Both the position numbers and the translations under genes were made by a program. From Planctomycetota bacterium (GTDB lineage: Bacteria; Planctomycetota; Planctomycetia; Isosphaerales; Isosphaeraceae), in NCBI GenBank assembly GCA_028291545.1, contig JAQGHR010000052.1, forward strand, positions 158,271-222,270: a DNA stretch of 64,000 nt, given 5' to 3'. The notes under the pieces were generated by a model. That model had not been told where the DNA came from and made no database searches. It saw only the letters and a list, made by a program, of their open reading frames with translations. Within the stretch, counting starts at the first letter, position 1. Each line of letters begins with the position of its first letter. Positions 1 to 9,772 of the stretch are shown here, piece after piece.

Positions 1-509
1 TTATCGAGGATCACGTCTCGTTCCGGTTCCGACAGGAACGCGACGATCGCCTTGCCCGGGGCGCAACTGTGGAGCGGACATCGGGCGCCGAGATCGGCCG
101 AATACTTGAACGAATGCACGGCCAGTAATTGCTCGATAATGACCATCTCGGTCTCGACGATGCAGCAGAGTTGGGTCGTCTCACCGGTCGCCTGGCGGAT
201 CGTTCGCATCGCGGAGATGGCGCATTCGGAGAGCCCATGGTCTCGGCCGCGAGGCGGACCCATGAGCAGGAAACTGTTGGTCAGGAAGTAGCGCTTGGTG
301 CGGTCATCGCGCGAAAGGTAGCCGAGATCCACCAGCGTCCGGCTGATCCTCAGGACCGAGGCGCCCGGTAGCCCCAGATGGCCGGTGATCTCGCTCAGGG
401 TCGCGCCCTCCGACCGAGCCGCCAACAACTCGAGCACCGCGAGCCCCCGCTGGAGGCTCGCCGCCTCGGATCGCAGACGGGTATCACACCCGGGCTGACC
501 GGCATTCAT
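1..509 (-). CDS. IclR-family transcriptional regulator, N-terminal part (runs off left edge)
   Basis: Reading the minus strand from the ATG at 509 gives about 169 codons without a stop up to base 1, so the C-terminus lies outside the window. Residues about 14-75 form a winged helix-turn-helix of the IclR type: [13 protein letters not shown], then [20 protein letters not shown], then a wing ending in RYFLTNS. The part that follows ([14 protein letters not shown]..., then [18 protein letters not shown]) matches the start of the IclR effector-binding domain, including the typical APGKA segment. IclR proteins are dimeric local regulators of small-molecule catabolism; the effector cannot be told from this half. 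It is divergent from the kinase gene at 918. Confidence 0.85.
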   Translation of the reverse strand, partial: MNAGQPGCDTRLRSEAASLQRGLAVLELLAARSEGATLSEITGHLGLPGASVLRISRTLVDLGYLSRDDRTKRYFLTNSFLLMGPPRGRDHGLSECAISAMRTIRQATGETTQLCCIVETEMVIIEQLLAVHSFKYSADLGARCPLHSCAPGKAIVAFLSEPERDVILD

Positions 510-917
510 GTCACGGCCCCGTATTTCAAATGGGGAATGGATTTCACCAATGAAACACGAATACGAGGCCAGAGCAAGGGGCTACCGGCTCGGCTCGGCG
601 TCCTTAGGGCACGCCCGATCCGGCGTCCCTCGCCCCCGGCCGCGGGCGAAAATTCCCGGGTCGATGCAATCTCCCATGCGGCCCGGAGCGAGCTGGAGAA
701 GCGGCGAGAACACTGATCTACGGAAAAAATTATGACGATCTGATTCCGTTGGATTATGTAAGAAAACCCTTGTTTTCCTCGGAAAAACCGCACTTCGTCT
801 CCAGGAATCCGGTCGGATTTCGACCGGAACTTTCGGAGTACTGGGTTTACCTGGGTGATCTTCCTCGGCTTAATGGTGAATCAGGACACTTCTTGGAGGA
901 CAGGAGGATCCCCCCAA
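510..917. other. Intergenic region between divergent iclR-like and kinase genes
   Basis: About 400 bases with no convincing gene. The part from about 715 to 850 is clearly richer in A+T than its surroundings, as expected for a divergent promoter region. I saw no unambiguous -35/-10 pair. A purine-rich stretch (GGAGGACAGGAGG, 895-907) just upstream of 918 is the likely Shine-Dalgarno of the kinase. Confidence 0.4.
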
Positions 918-3900
918 ATGACTGCACCCATCGATCTTGAGATCGGGGAGACGAAGGTTCCTTCGCCTCCAACGGTCGCACCGGTCACGACTGCCGGGCC
1001 CTTCGAGAGTTCATGGTCCCCGATGGCCTCGTCCCAGGTCGCCGGCATCTGGAGATTGACCCTTGCCGGAGACACACCCCCTCCGCTCGTGAATCTACGA
1101 GAGGGCGAGGATTCGAGCGAGTCCGAGGAAACGGCCGTCCGTCCCACCAACCAGACCAGCCGCTACCAGATCCTCGGCGAGATCGCCCGGGGCGGCATGG
1201 GCGCGGTCCTGCGCGGCCGCGATTGCGAACTGAACCGCGACTTGGCGGTGAAGGTGCTCCTCGATAAATATCGTGATAACGCCGACGTCTTGCGCCGCTT
1301 CTTTGAAGAGGCCCAGATCGGTGGCCAGCTCCAGCACCCCGGTATCGTGCCGATCTACGACCTGGGGATCTTCCCCGACAAGAGTCCGTTTTTCGCCATG
1401 AAGCTCGTCAAGGGCCGCACGCTCGCCGTGCTGCTCAAGGAGCGCAGCTCGCCCGCCGACGGGCTGCCACGGTTCCTGTCCATCTATGAGCAGATCGCCC
1501 AGACGATCGCCTATGCCCACTCCAAGAACGTGATCCACCGCGACCTGAAGCCGCCGAATGTGATGGTGGGCGCGTTCGGCGAGGTCCAGGTGATGGACTG
1601 GGGCCTGGCGAAGGTGCTGACGCCGGAGGGCACACCGCACGACGACTTGCCGCACGCCGGCACGATGATGAGCCTGATCGAGACCGCGCGGAGCAAGTCG
1701 GACCCCGACTGCGTGCCGACCGTCACGGCGATTGGCACGCCCGCCTACATGGCTCCCGAACAAGCCCGCGCCGAGATCAATCGCGTGGCCAAACCCGCCG
1801 ACGTCTTCGGCCTCGGCGCGATGCTCTGCGAGATCCTCACGGGCTATCCCGCCTACACCGGGAGAACCCTGGCCGAGGTCGCGAGGAAGACCGAGTTCGC
1901 CGACCTGACCGACGCCCGATCTCGCCTCGACGCCTGCGGCGCCGACCCCGAGTTGATCGACCTGGCCAAATCTTGCCTCGCCATCGAGCCGATCGACCGG
2001 CCTCGGGACGCGGGAGAAATCGCCACGAAAGTGACGGCGCATCTGGCGGGCGTGCAAGAGCGACTCCGAGCCTCCGAGCTGGCGCGGGTCGATGCCAACG
2101 CACGCGCCGAGGCCGAGCGGACGCGCCGGAAAATGACCGCGGCGCTGGCGTCGACGATCGTCATTGCAGTCTTTGCCACGGGTGGCGCGTGGATCTCGTT
2201 CCGGCTCGACCGGGATGCCCGGATCGCCGAGTCCGACCGCATCGTGGGAGACGCCCTCGCCACCGCCAAGGTTCTCCAGGCCGAGGCCGAGCGAGTCGGC
2301 CCGGAGAGCGTGGAGGCGTGGGCCCGAGCCCACGACGCCGCCGACAGGGCGAAGGGGCTTCTTGCGGCCCGCCCGGCCCGGCGGGCACTGGCCAGGGACG
2401 TCAACAAGACCTACGAGGCGATCGCAAGATCGGCGGCCGCCGCCCGCGACCTTGCCGACCAAATCGAGGCCGACGGGCGGCTCGTGGCGGAGGTCGAGGA
2501 GGCACGGCTTCTGGGGGCCGACATCAAGGATGGCTCCTTCGACTTGAAATCCAGGATCATGGCCTACGCCAGGGCGTTTCGTCGCGTGGGCATCCGTTTC
2601 GGGAAACAGCCGGCGGGCGAGATCGCCGCGAGGCTCAAGACGGGTCGAGACCGTCCGAAGATTGCCGCGGCGCTTGACGATTGGGCCTTCGATGAACCCG
2701 ACGCGGCACGAAAGGCCGACATCCTCCAGGTCGCCGAGTCGATCGACCCCGAGCGTAATGCGCTCCGCGAGGCCCTCCGAAGGGGCAACCGTGCCGCCCT
2801 GATCGCCTGGGCCGCCGATTCGACCACGCCACGACTCGCGCCCGCAACCGTCACGTTGCTCGCGCGACATCTGGGCAATCTGGGTGCGCAACCCGAGGCC
2901 ATCGGGTTGCTGAGCGCCGCCCAGCTCATCTCGCCGGGCGACTTCTGGATCAATCATGACCTTGGGTCGCTGTTGTACGAGATCAAACCCGACTGCACCG
3001 GAGACGCGGAGCGCTTTCTGAGTATCGCGGTCGCACTCCGGCCCCATAGTTCCGGCGCTCGTTACGCCCTGGGTCTGGCTCACCACAAGCAGGGCAGGCA
3101 CGACGAGGCCGCCGCCGCCTTCCGCTATGCCATCCGGATCAGGCCGGAGCTCGCCGAGGCCCACGATTCCCTGGGTCACACCCTTCTCGCTCAGGGCAGG
3201 CACGAAGAGGCCGCCGAGGCCTTCCGCGACGCTATCCGGATCAGGCCTGGCTACGCCCGGTCCTATTGCAAGCTCGGGCACCTCTCGCGAAACCAGGGAC
3301 GATTCGACGAAGCCTCGGCGGAGTCGAGGACCCGGGATGGACTCGGGTCCAGGCCGCCCTGGCGCACGGTATTCGCACCACGGATCGCCGACCGCGCGGC
3401 GCTGGCGTCCCTCAACGCGAGGCTCCCGGCACTCCTCCGGGGCAACGATCAGCCGAAGGACAATGTCGAACGCCTGACGCTGGGCCAGTTGTGCTACGAC
3501 CTGAAATGGTTCGCGGCCTCCTCGCGGTTCTGGGGCGAGGCACTGGCGGACGACCCGAAGATGAGCGACGGTCTCGCGGCCGGGGTTCGCTACAACGCCG
3601 CGCGATCGGCCGCGATGGCGGGCGTTGGTCGGGGCGAGGATAATCCGATTCCCGACGAGGCGGCCCGTGCATCGCTGCGCCGCCGAAGTCGCGAATGGCT
3701 GCGGGTCGAGTTGTCGGCCTGCAAGACAGCCGCCCAGACTGCGGGCGCGGTGAATCGCGAGATGGTGGTGGAGACCCTCGGTCATTGGAAGATTGACCCC
3801 GATTTCACCGGCGTCCGCGACGAGAAGGAACTGGTCAGCCTCCCCGAGGCTGAGCGCAACGAGTGGCGGGCCCTCTGGGCCGATGTCGACGTGATTCTCG

Positions 3901-3920
3901 CCGCGGGCCGGGCTCGATGA
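918..3920 (+). CDS. Membrane Ser/Thr protein kinase with C-terminal TPR repeats
   Basis: A 1000-residue Hanks-type kinase. The frame is open from 855, but the ATG at 918 follows the AGGAGG-like site and is preferred. The kinase domain covers roughly residues 80-350: Gly loop GEIARGGMGAV (about 85), VKVL lysine (about 110), HRDLKPPN (about 207), DWG in place of DFG (about 226) and MAPEQ (about 278). DWG is common in planctomycete kinases and need not mean inactivity, because the Asp is kept. A single membrane segment lies near residues 405-425 (IVIAVFATGGAWISF), so the kinase should be cytoplasmic and the remainder periplasmic or in the paryphoplasm. Residues about 640-800 hold tandem TPR units with the repeated core RYALG/RPELAEAHDSLGH/GRHEEA. 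The substrate is unknown, and no partner phosphatase lies nearby. Confidence 0.9.
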   Translation: MTAPIDLEIGETKVPSPPTVAPVTTAGPFESSWSPMASSQVAGIWRLTLAGDTPPPLVNLREGEDSSESEETAVRPTNQTSRYQILGEIARGGMGAVLRGRDCELNRDLAVKVLLDKYRDNADVLRRFFEEAQIGGQLQHPGIVPIYDLGIFPDKSPFFAMKLVKGRTLAVLLKERSSPADGLPRFLSIYEQIAQTIAYAHSKNVIHRDLKPPNVMVGAFGEVQVMDWGLAKVLTPEGTPHDDLPHAGTMMSLIETARSKSDPDCVPTVTAIGTPAYMAPEQARAEINRVAKPADVFGLGAMLCEILTGYPAYTGRTLAEVARKTEFADLTDARSRLDACGADPELIDLAKSCLAIEPIDRPRDAGEIATKVTAHLAGVQERLRASELARVDANARAEAERTRRKMTAALASTIVIAVFATGGAWISFRLDRDARIAESDRIVGDALATAKVLQAEAERVGPESVEAWARAHDAADRAKGLLAARPARRALARDVNKTYEAIARSAAAARDLADQIEADGRLVAEVEEARLLGADIKDGSFDLKSRIMAYARAFRRVGIRFGKQPAGEIAARLKTGRDRPKIAAALDDWAFDEPDAARKADILQVAESIDPERNALREALRRGNRAALIAWAADSTTPRLAPATVTLLARHLGNLGAQPEAIGLLSAAQLISPGDFWINHDLGSLLYEIKPDCTGDAERFLSIAVALRPHSSGARYALGLAHHKQGRHDEAAAAFRYAIRIRPELAEAHDSLGHTLLAQGRHEEAAEAFRDAIRIRPGYARSYCKLGHLSRNQGRFDEASAESRTRDGLGSRPPWRTVFAPRIADRAALASLNARLPALLRGNDQPKDNVERLTLGQLCYDLKWFAASSRFWGEALADDPKMSDGLAAGVRYNAARSAAMAGVGRGEDNPIPDEAARASLRRRSREWLRVELSACKTAAQTAGAVNREMVVETLGHWKIDPDFTGVRDEKELVSLPEAERNEWRALWADVDVILAAGRAR

Positions 3921-4548
3921 CGCAAGACGCGGATCTCTCGCCCGAGTCTTCGAGATAGTCCAGCACCATTGACGGCGAGTGGTCGGGAAGAGCCGAGGAA
4001 TCGGCGGCAGCGCCAAGGGATATTCCTGCCGTCGTGCGAAAAAATCTTCCCGGACCATTGACAGCCATAAGTCGCCGTCGTATATAATACGCACGCATAT
4101 CCTCGCTCGACCATATCTACGCGTTTCAATTCATCGGAATGCCGTCAGGCCGCCCACGCGAAGTCCGCAAATCGCGGATTTGGCGACGGTGCCGATGGCT
4201 CGGCGATAGCCACCACATCGGAGACCAACACGAACCGGACGACACCGACCCCTCGTGAGATCCCTTCGGATCTCGCGCTGATGGCGCGGGAGATTCGGAC
4301 GTGTGCCCGCAGAACTTCGCCCGCGGAAGGCCGTTGGTGAGTGATCGGCTTCGGGTCTACCTGACACGGCCCCGGCCGTCTCACTCCTCGTCCAGACGCC
4401 GTGTGGAGGGTGCGCGCCAGGACCTCTCGCACAGTCCCGTCTACCTCGCGTGGGTCGCTGGTTACTCCAGTAGGTACCCTACGAGCTATCCGTGCCCGTC
4501 TCATGACGCACTCCCCCTGGTTGTGGCACTTTGAGCAAGGTGGCTTTC
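3921..4548. other. Intergenic region and long leader ahead of the peroxidase gene
   Basis: No gene is supported here. Apart from the promoter at 4058-4088, the region holds a small hairpin (GAGATC at 4257-4262 pairing with GATCTC at 4269-4274, with a UUCG-containing loop) and other short dyads. I see no recognisable riboswitch core. Confidence 0.4.
4058..4088 (+). promoter_or_regulatory. Near-consensus housekeeping promoter for the peroxidase gene
   Basis: TTGACA at 4058-4063 is followed by TATATAAT at 4081-4088. Taking TATATA gives a 17-bp spacer; taking TATAAT gives 19. Start of transcription is expected near 4095, which would leave a leader of about 450 nt before the gene at 4549. Confidence 0.65.
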
Positions 4549-6647
4549 ATGCCTCAATTGTCAATATTCTTCCTGCAAAATACGTGCCATTTCCCGAAGT
4601 TCCGCGGGGGCGCGGGGCCGAGGACGTTGCACCGGCAATCGCCAAGGTTCACCCCCGAGCTCGGGGCGTTAGAATCCCGGCGCCTGCTGGCGGCGGGCTC
4701 GGTCCTGCAGGCCAACGCCTCGGCGGCCGCGGCAGCGATCGGCATCCGGTCCATCGACGGCACCGGCAACAACCAGGCCAATCCCACCTGGGGAAGCGCC
4801 GGGGTCGACCTGCTGCGGATTGCTCCTGCGGCTTACGCCGACGGCATATCCTCGCCTGCCGGGGTGGACCGGCCCAGCGCGAGGGTCATCAGCAACACCA
4901 TCGACGACCAGGGGAGTGCAGATGTCACCAGCGACCGATTCCTGTCGGCGATGGTCTACGCCTGGGGCCAGTTCATCGATCACGATCTCGACCTGACCCC
5001 CGGCGCCAGCCCGGCACTGCCGTTTAACATCTCCGTGCCGGCCGGCGACCCGTCTTTCGACCCGACCGGCACCGGCACCCAGGTCATACCCTTGAGCCGA
5101 TCGCTCACCGACCCGGCCACCGGCACAAGCATGAGCAACCCGCTTCAACAGGTCAACGTGGTGACCGCCTGGCTCGACGGGTCGCAAGTTTATGGCTCGG
5201 ACGCAGCGACCGCGACCAAACTCCGAACGCTCGTCGGCGGGCGGCTCAAGACCAGCCCGGGTCCTGACGGGGTGATCGGCACCGCGGACGACCTCTTGCC
5301 CTACAACAACAGCACCTACTTCCCCGACGGTGCGTTGCCGATGGCCAATGACGCCCATCTCGTGCCCGATAGCCAGCTCTTCGCGGCCGGGGACGTGCGG
5401 GCCAATGAGAACGACGAGTTGACCAGCCTGCAGACGCTCTTCGTCCGCGAGCACAACCGTATCGCGGACGCCCTCGGTCGGGCGAACCCGGGCCTGGCCG
5501 ACGAGACGATCTACCAGATGGCGAGAGCTCGGGTCATCGGCGAGATGCAGGCGATCACCTACAATCAGTGGCTGCCCGCGCTGCTCGGGCCGGGTGCGCT
5601 GCGGTCGTACCGCGGCTACAACCCGGCCGTGAACCCTGGCATCGCCAATGAATTTCCGCCGCCGCCTTCCGCCTCGGCCACAGCCTGCTCGGCAACGATG
5701 TCGAGTTCCTCGGCAACGATGGCCGGCCCGTCGCCGACCCGATCGCCCTGAGCCAGGCGTTCTTCAACCCAGGAGTCATCGAGCGGAACGGCATCGCCTC
5801 CATCCTCAAGTATCTGTCGTCCGACCCATCCTCGGAGGTGGACACCCTGGTTGTCGACAGCGTCCGCAACTTCCTCTTCGGACCTCCGGGCGCCGGTGGT
5901 CTGGACCTTGCGAGCCTGAACATCCAGCGTGGCCGCGACCATGGCCTGGCCGACTACAACACCATCAGGGCCGCCTACAACCTGCCGCGAGTGACGAGCT
6001 TCGCGCAGATCACCTCCAATACGGACGTGCAGGCGAAGTTGCAATCACTCTACGGGAGTGTCGACAAGATCGATGCGTGGGTCGGCGCGCTGGCCGAGGA
6101 CCACGTTGCGGGCGGGAGCACCGGCCCGCTGATTCGCGCCGTGCTGTCCGACCAGTTCGCACGACTGCGGGACGGCGACCGGTTCTGGTATCAGCGGGCC
6201 TTCAGCGACTCGACGGTACGGGAACTGGACCGGACGTCGCTCTCCGACATCATCCGTCGCAACACCACGTTGTCGAACGTCCAGGACAACACGTTTTATT
6301 TCCGCATCGGAATCAGCGGCACCGTCTTCGGCGACGCCAACCGAGACGGACGCCTCGGCAGGCAAGAGCAGGGACTGTCCGGCAGAACGGTCGAGCTCCT
6401 CGACGTCGACACGGGCACAGTGGTAGCCACGGCGACGACGGATAGACGCGGGCGGTACAGCTTCGACGTATCGAGCGGACTGAGGCTCGGACGCGTCCAG
6501 GTCCGGGTGAAACTCGCAGACGGTCAGTTCCAGACGACGAGCCCGCGAACGATCGCACTGACTCGCGGTGAGACGTTTGTGTCGTCCGTCGACCTCGGTG
6601 TTACAGGACGCTCGAAACCCTGGTCGATCGCCATGATGACGAAGTGA
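4549..6647 (+). pseudogene. Exported animal-type haem peroxidase, interrupted by a frameshift near 5653
   Basis: Two overlapping frames together make one animal-type haem peroxidase. The first frame (ATG 4549, preceded by AAGGTGG; a TTG at 4531 is possible) carries a LEPR-XLL-like export signature (ALESRRLLA), then GQFIDHDLD with the distal His and REHNRIADAL. It goes out of frame at 5653-5656. The second frame restores SAAAFRLGHSLLG, which holds the proximal haem His, then IASILKYLSS and the usual C-terminal peroxidase block up to about 6300. A C-terminal Cna-B/SdrD-like beta domain follows (GTVFGDANRDGRLG..., GRYSFDV). One extra base at the TTT of 5653-5655 would join the frames exactly. 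It is either a real single-base deletion or a sequence error; as written, the product stops at 5751 without its proximal His. Confidence 0.8.
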
Positions 6648-6943
6648 TACGGCTCTCGGTCGTTTCCGCCCTCGCGGACACGACCGGGGCCATCTCTCAG
6701 GGTCGATACGCGGGCCCGTTCCTGAACCGTCCGCCTGTCCCCGGCCTATGCGATGCCGCAGGTCCATCGTCTGCAGGGCGATTGTAGCTTCGGTCTCGGG
6801 CACAGATTGCCAGCCTCGAGAATTCCCGGATCGCCTCGATCTTGGGTCTCGCCTGTCAGGTTCATCCCCACTACAATCCTCGCGAGCGTGAGGACCCGTA
6901 CGACGAGGTAGGCAGATCAAGCATCGTGCTGCTGGGGGCCGAA

Positions 6944-8716
6944 ATGGAGACCATGGTGGACACCGACGACGTCCCCGTTCAGGATCTTTTGGCCTTATGT
7001 TTATGTGATGATTTTCGACGCTTCGAGGGGGCCTCGGTCGCTCCAAATTTTTTCCAACCCGCGTTGGTGTGCGCCCTGGCGACCTACCTCCATTTGCAGC
7101 CCGATGAGATCTTGCTCGCGATCGTCCGGGACAAGAAGAAGACTCCCCCGCACGCGGGCTGCGCCCTGACCACGAAGCGAATACATTGGGCCGCGCCCCT
7201 GACGGCGCGAACTCTGAAGACGGCCGACTGGACCGGCCCTCTCCGAGCCAACTCGATGGCCTATACCGACTTCCCGACGGAGCTGCCGAACTCCGATGGG
7301 CGATTCGCCGAGTCTACCATTGTCGAGGCCCACTTGCTCTCGCTGGAGGGTAGCGCCGCGCTCAAGGCGGCCATTGCCAGTTACCTCAAATGCCTTGCTC
7401 CCGTCGCCCTCGGCGAGGCCAGCCTCCCTTTCGCGGATGACGCAGGACTGGAACCGGCTCGCCAGGCCTGGCCGGCGGTGGTCGCGGGCGACGTCGAGAT
7501 ACGCCGGCTACAAAGTAATGTCGCCTCGATCCGTCCCCGATCGTACCTGAGTTCACGCGGAGTCATTACGCCGCTGATCATCTTGATATGTGTAGGAATA
7601 TTCGTGGCGATGGTCCTGTCGGGCATCTCGCCGATCGAGCCGGCCGTGCCTGCGATGGTCGGGTGGGGGGCGAGCTTCGGACCCTCCGTGGCCATGGATG
7701 GGCAGTGGTGGCGGCTCTTCACCTGCGTGTTCCTGCACTTCGGGGTGATTCACCTCGGCATGAACATGTGGTGCCTGATGTCCACCGGGCCGCTGGTGGA
7801 GCGACTCCTCGGGCGTCTCAACTTCGCCGCTTTGTACGTACTCTCCGGGGTCGGCGGGGCCATCGCGAGCCTCTGGTTCCATCCGATCGTGATCAGCGCG
7901 GGGGCCTCCGGCGCGATCTTCGGGGTCTTCGGCGGGCTCCTCGGCCATCTCGCCGTACGGCGGAATGAGCTCTCGTTCTCTCTGATCAAACCGCTTCGCA
8001 ATGGCGCCCTGGCCTTCCTCGGTTACAACTTGCTGTTCGGCCTCTTCCTGCCTGGCATCGACATGGCGGCTCACGTCGGCGGGCTGGTCACCGGGTGCGC
8101 CGCCGGGCTGCTCCTGACCCTCGGATCGCTGGGCCCGAGCTCGACGGGTCGGATGCTGCGGCAAATGGGCGTCGTCGTGGCGATGTCGGTGGGGCTGGGA
8201 CTTCTGGGCCATCAGGGGATCGACGCCGCCCGCCGCCAGGTGCTGGCCGATCCCCGGCTCGGTGCGCTCGTCCAGGACCAGCAATCCGTCGTCTCCGCGT
8301 GGAATGATTTTTCCGAGGCATCGCGACGTGTCCTCGCGCAGTTCGATGTCATCGGTTCCGAGATTGACGGATTCGTCCAGGACATCGACCGGGGCGCTCG
8401 ATCCAACGAGGAACTCGTCCGGGTCCCGTCCGGCCTGAACGCACGCGTGCTCACTCTCCGGGACCGGATCATGGCGATGCCCGCCGCGAATGACGAGATC
8501 CGAACCATGCGTGACGGTCTCCTCTCCGCGTCCCGGCACCAGGGTGCGATCCTGGCCGCCCTGACGAGCTTTTTGCGAGACGGCGACGAGAGACACGTCA
8601 CCGGCCCCGAGGGGTTCCAGGCGTCCCTCGCGGCCTACACGAAGGACTTCGCGGAGCTTGAGACGCGCCGCAATGCGTATATTCAGGCTCACGGCCTGAT
8701 CCTCAAGGCGCCCTGA
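6944..8716 (+). CDS. Rhomboid-family intramembrane serine protease with long N- and C-terminal extensions
   Basis: About 590 residues. The frame is open from TTG 6842; ATG 6944 (or 6953) is the first reasonable start. The rhomboid core spans residues about 205-395 with at least six hydrophobic segments. The family marks are visible: HFGVIHLGMNM (His and Asn of the oxyanion region), GASGAIFG with the nucleophilic Ser, and AAHVGG with the base His. The first 200 residues are soluble and unrecognised; a piece near residues 75-90 (ALTTKRIHW) recalls bacterial PH-like domains but is too short to assign. The last 170 residues are polar and helical (ARVLTLRDRIMAMP..., ETRRNAYIQAH) and may be a coiled coil. 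Rhomboids cut membrane proteins inside the bilayer; the target is unknown. Confidence 0.85.
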   Translation: METMVDTDDVPVQDLLALCLCDDFRRFEGASVAPNFFQPALVCALATYLHLQPDEILLAIVRDKKKTPPHAGCALTTKRIHWAAPLTARTLKTADWTGPLRANSMAYTDFPTELPNSDGRFAESTIVEAHLLSLEGSAALKAAIASYLKCLAPVALGEASLPFADDAGLEPARQAWPAVVAGDVEIRRLQSNVASIRPRSYLSSRGVITPLIILICVGIFVAMVLSGISPIEPAVPAMVGWGASFGPSVAMDGQWWRLFTCVFLHFGVIHLGMNMWCLMSTGPLVERLLGRLNFAALYVLSGVGGAIASLWFHPIVISAGASGAIFGVFGGLLGHLAVRRNELSFSLIKPLRNGALAFLGYNLLFGLFLPGIDMAAHVGGLVTGCAAGLLLTLGSLGPSSTGRMLRQMGVVVAMSVGLGLLGHQGIDAARRQVLADPRLGALVQDQQSVVSAWNDFSEASRRVLAQFDVIGSEIDGFVQDIDRGARSNEELVRVPSGLNARVLTLRDRIMAMPAANDEIRTMRDGLLSASRHQGAILAALTSFLRDGDERHVTGPEGFQASLAAYTKDFAELETRRNAYIQAHGLILKAP

Positions 8717-9395
8717 TCCCTCCTGTACGGGGATGCTCCCTGTCCGTTGCCGGGCGGTTCACAACGATCTCGCGCGGATCTCGCTCGGACGTCAGCGGTC
8801 GCCCGGCCGATCCAGGCCGAGGCCGCCGTCCACGGCCACCGTCGCTGGGACATCCATCGGCCGCCGGACTGAGGACCGCCGGCCGCGAGCTTGCCCGTCC
8901 GGCTGGCGGTCGCCAGGCCGCTTCTTGGCATGCGGTCGAGCGGGCGCGGCCGCACCAGGTCGGAAGAACATCGCGGAGTTCGTTATGCGCCTGACTGTTC
9001 TTGGCGCGCCGTGACCCCCGATTCTCGCCCGTTCGGGGCGGTACGTGTTTGGCGCGTCTTGTGCTCGCTTTTCCCGTGTTCTTGGTGGCGGCGGGCGTCC
9101 CTGCCCCTTCCAAGGAAGAATTCCAGGTAGGCGGGCAGGGCCGCCCGCTGCCACCAAGAACACCGGACACGCTAAACAGCGACTCGGGGCGAATGCCAAA
9201 CCGTGCAACTACGAAGACAGCGGCAAGGCAGTCCTCCGCGCGCGTTGGGTCTGCTACCGATGACCTGAATACCTGACCTGATCACATGACCAAGATGCGC
9301 AAGGTGACTGAGTTGACTCAGATGCACATTAACTTTAAGGCATGCAAGGACGTTATTTTTCTTCAACAATACCATGCCTACCATAGAAAAGTTCT
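8717..9395. other. Gene-poor stretch with one long inverted repeat
   Basis: No open frame here has good coding character. The notable content is the inverted repeat at 9076-9163 and an A+T-richer segment from about 9270 to 9395 leading into the promoter at 9396. Confidence 0.4.
9076..9163. repeat. Long imperfect inverted repeat
   Basis: The arm 9076-9107 (beginning GTGTTCTTGGTGGC) pairs with 9132-9163 (ending GCCACCAAGAACAC) with two or three mismatches in 32 bases; the 24-base loop has its own short dyad (TTCC/GGAA). It lies about 360 bases after the rhomboid gene and has no T-tract, so it does not look like an ordinary terminator. A dispersed repeat or a folded RNA are both possible. Confidence 0.7.
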
Positions 9396-9425
9396 TTGAC
9401 ACATCGATAGCAAGGGGCCTATACT
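9396..9425 (+). promoter_or_regulatory. Near-consensus housekeeping promoter for the MBG-repeat protein
   Basis: TTGACA (9396-9401), 18-base spacer, TATACT (9420-9425). The -35 is perfect and the -10 has one mismatch. Transcription should start near 9432, leaving a leader of about 340 nt. Confidence 0.75.
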
Positions 9426-9772
9426 CGGGTCCTGTCAGCGTAGGAGGCGTGCGTTCCGAGTAAATCCGGACTCCTCGCAGCGTCGCGAAACCCGAACGGG
9501 GGAGTCTCCCCGGCTCGGGCGATGGCCTGTCGTGGATTCGAAGATGAGCCGCCGGGGCACAATCGCGTTGCGATGCGCTCCGATCGGTTCCCGGGCCCTC
9601 TCAATGAGTAGCACCGATTTCGCTACTCATCGAACGCTCCGCCGTCCGCGTCAACCCAAGCTGGGTGAATGACTCGTTATCAGGGCCTCAACGTCGGAGG
9701 CCCGAAGCCTTGGGACACACGCGCTGCCCGTCGGGCAAGCCGCCCATCGCCCCTCACAAGGAGCCGCCGTTA
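9426..9772 (+). other. Long 5' leader of the MBG-repeat protein
   Basis: About 340 transcribed but probably untranslated bases. It contains a perfect 9-bp hairpin (ATGAGTAGC at 9604-9612 with GCTACTCAT at 9622-9630) and other GC-rich dyads. The Shine-Dalgarno AAGGAG is at 9758-9763. No known riboswitch core was recognised. Confidence 0.5.

Noticed and set aside
1095..4094. 999-codon open frame on the minus strand opposite the kinase gene
   Set aside because: Arginine/glycine/histidine-rich product with no domain; it is the antisense shadow of a GC-rich gene whose plus-strand product has all kinase and TPR motifs.
5640..5665. Programmed -1 frameshift in the peroxidase gene
   Set aside because: A one-base slip at TTT would give the right frame, but there is no slippery heptamer of the X XXY YYZ type and no stimulatory structure stands out; deletion or sequence error is simpler.
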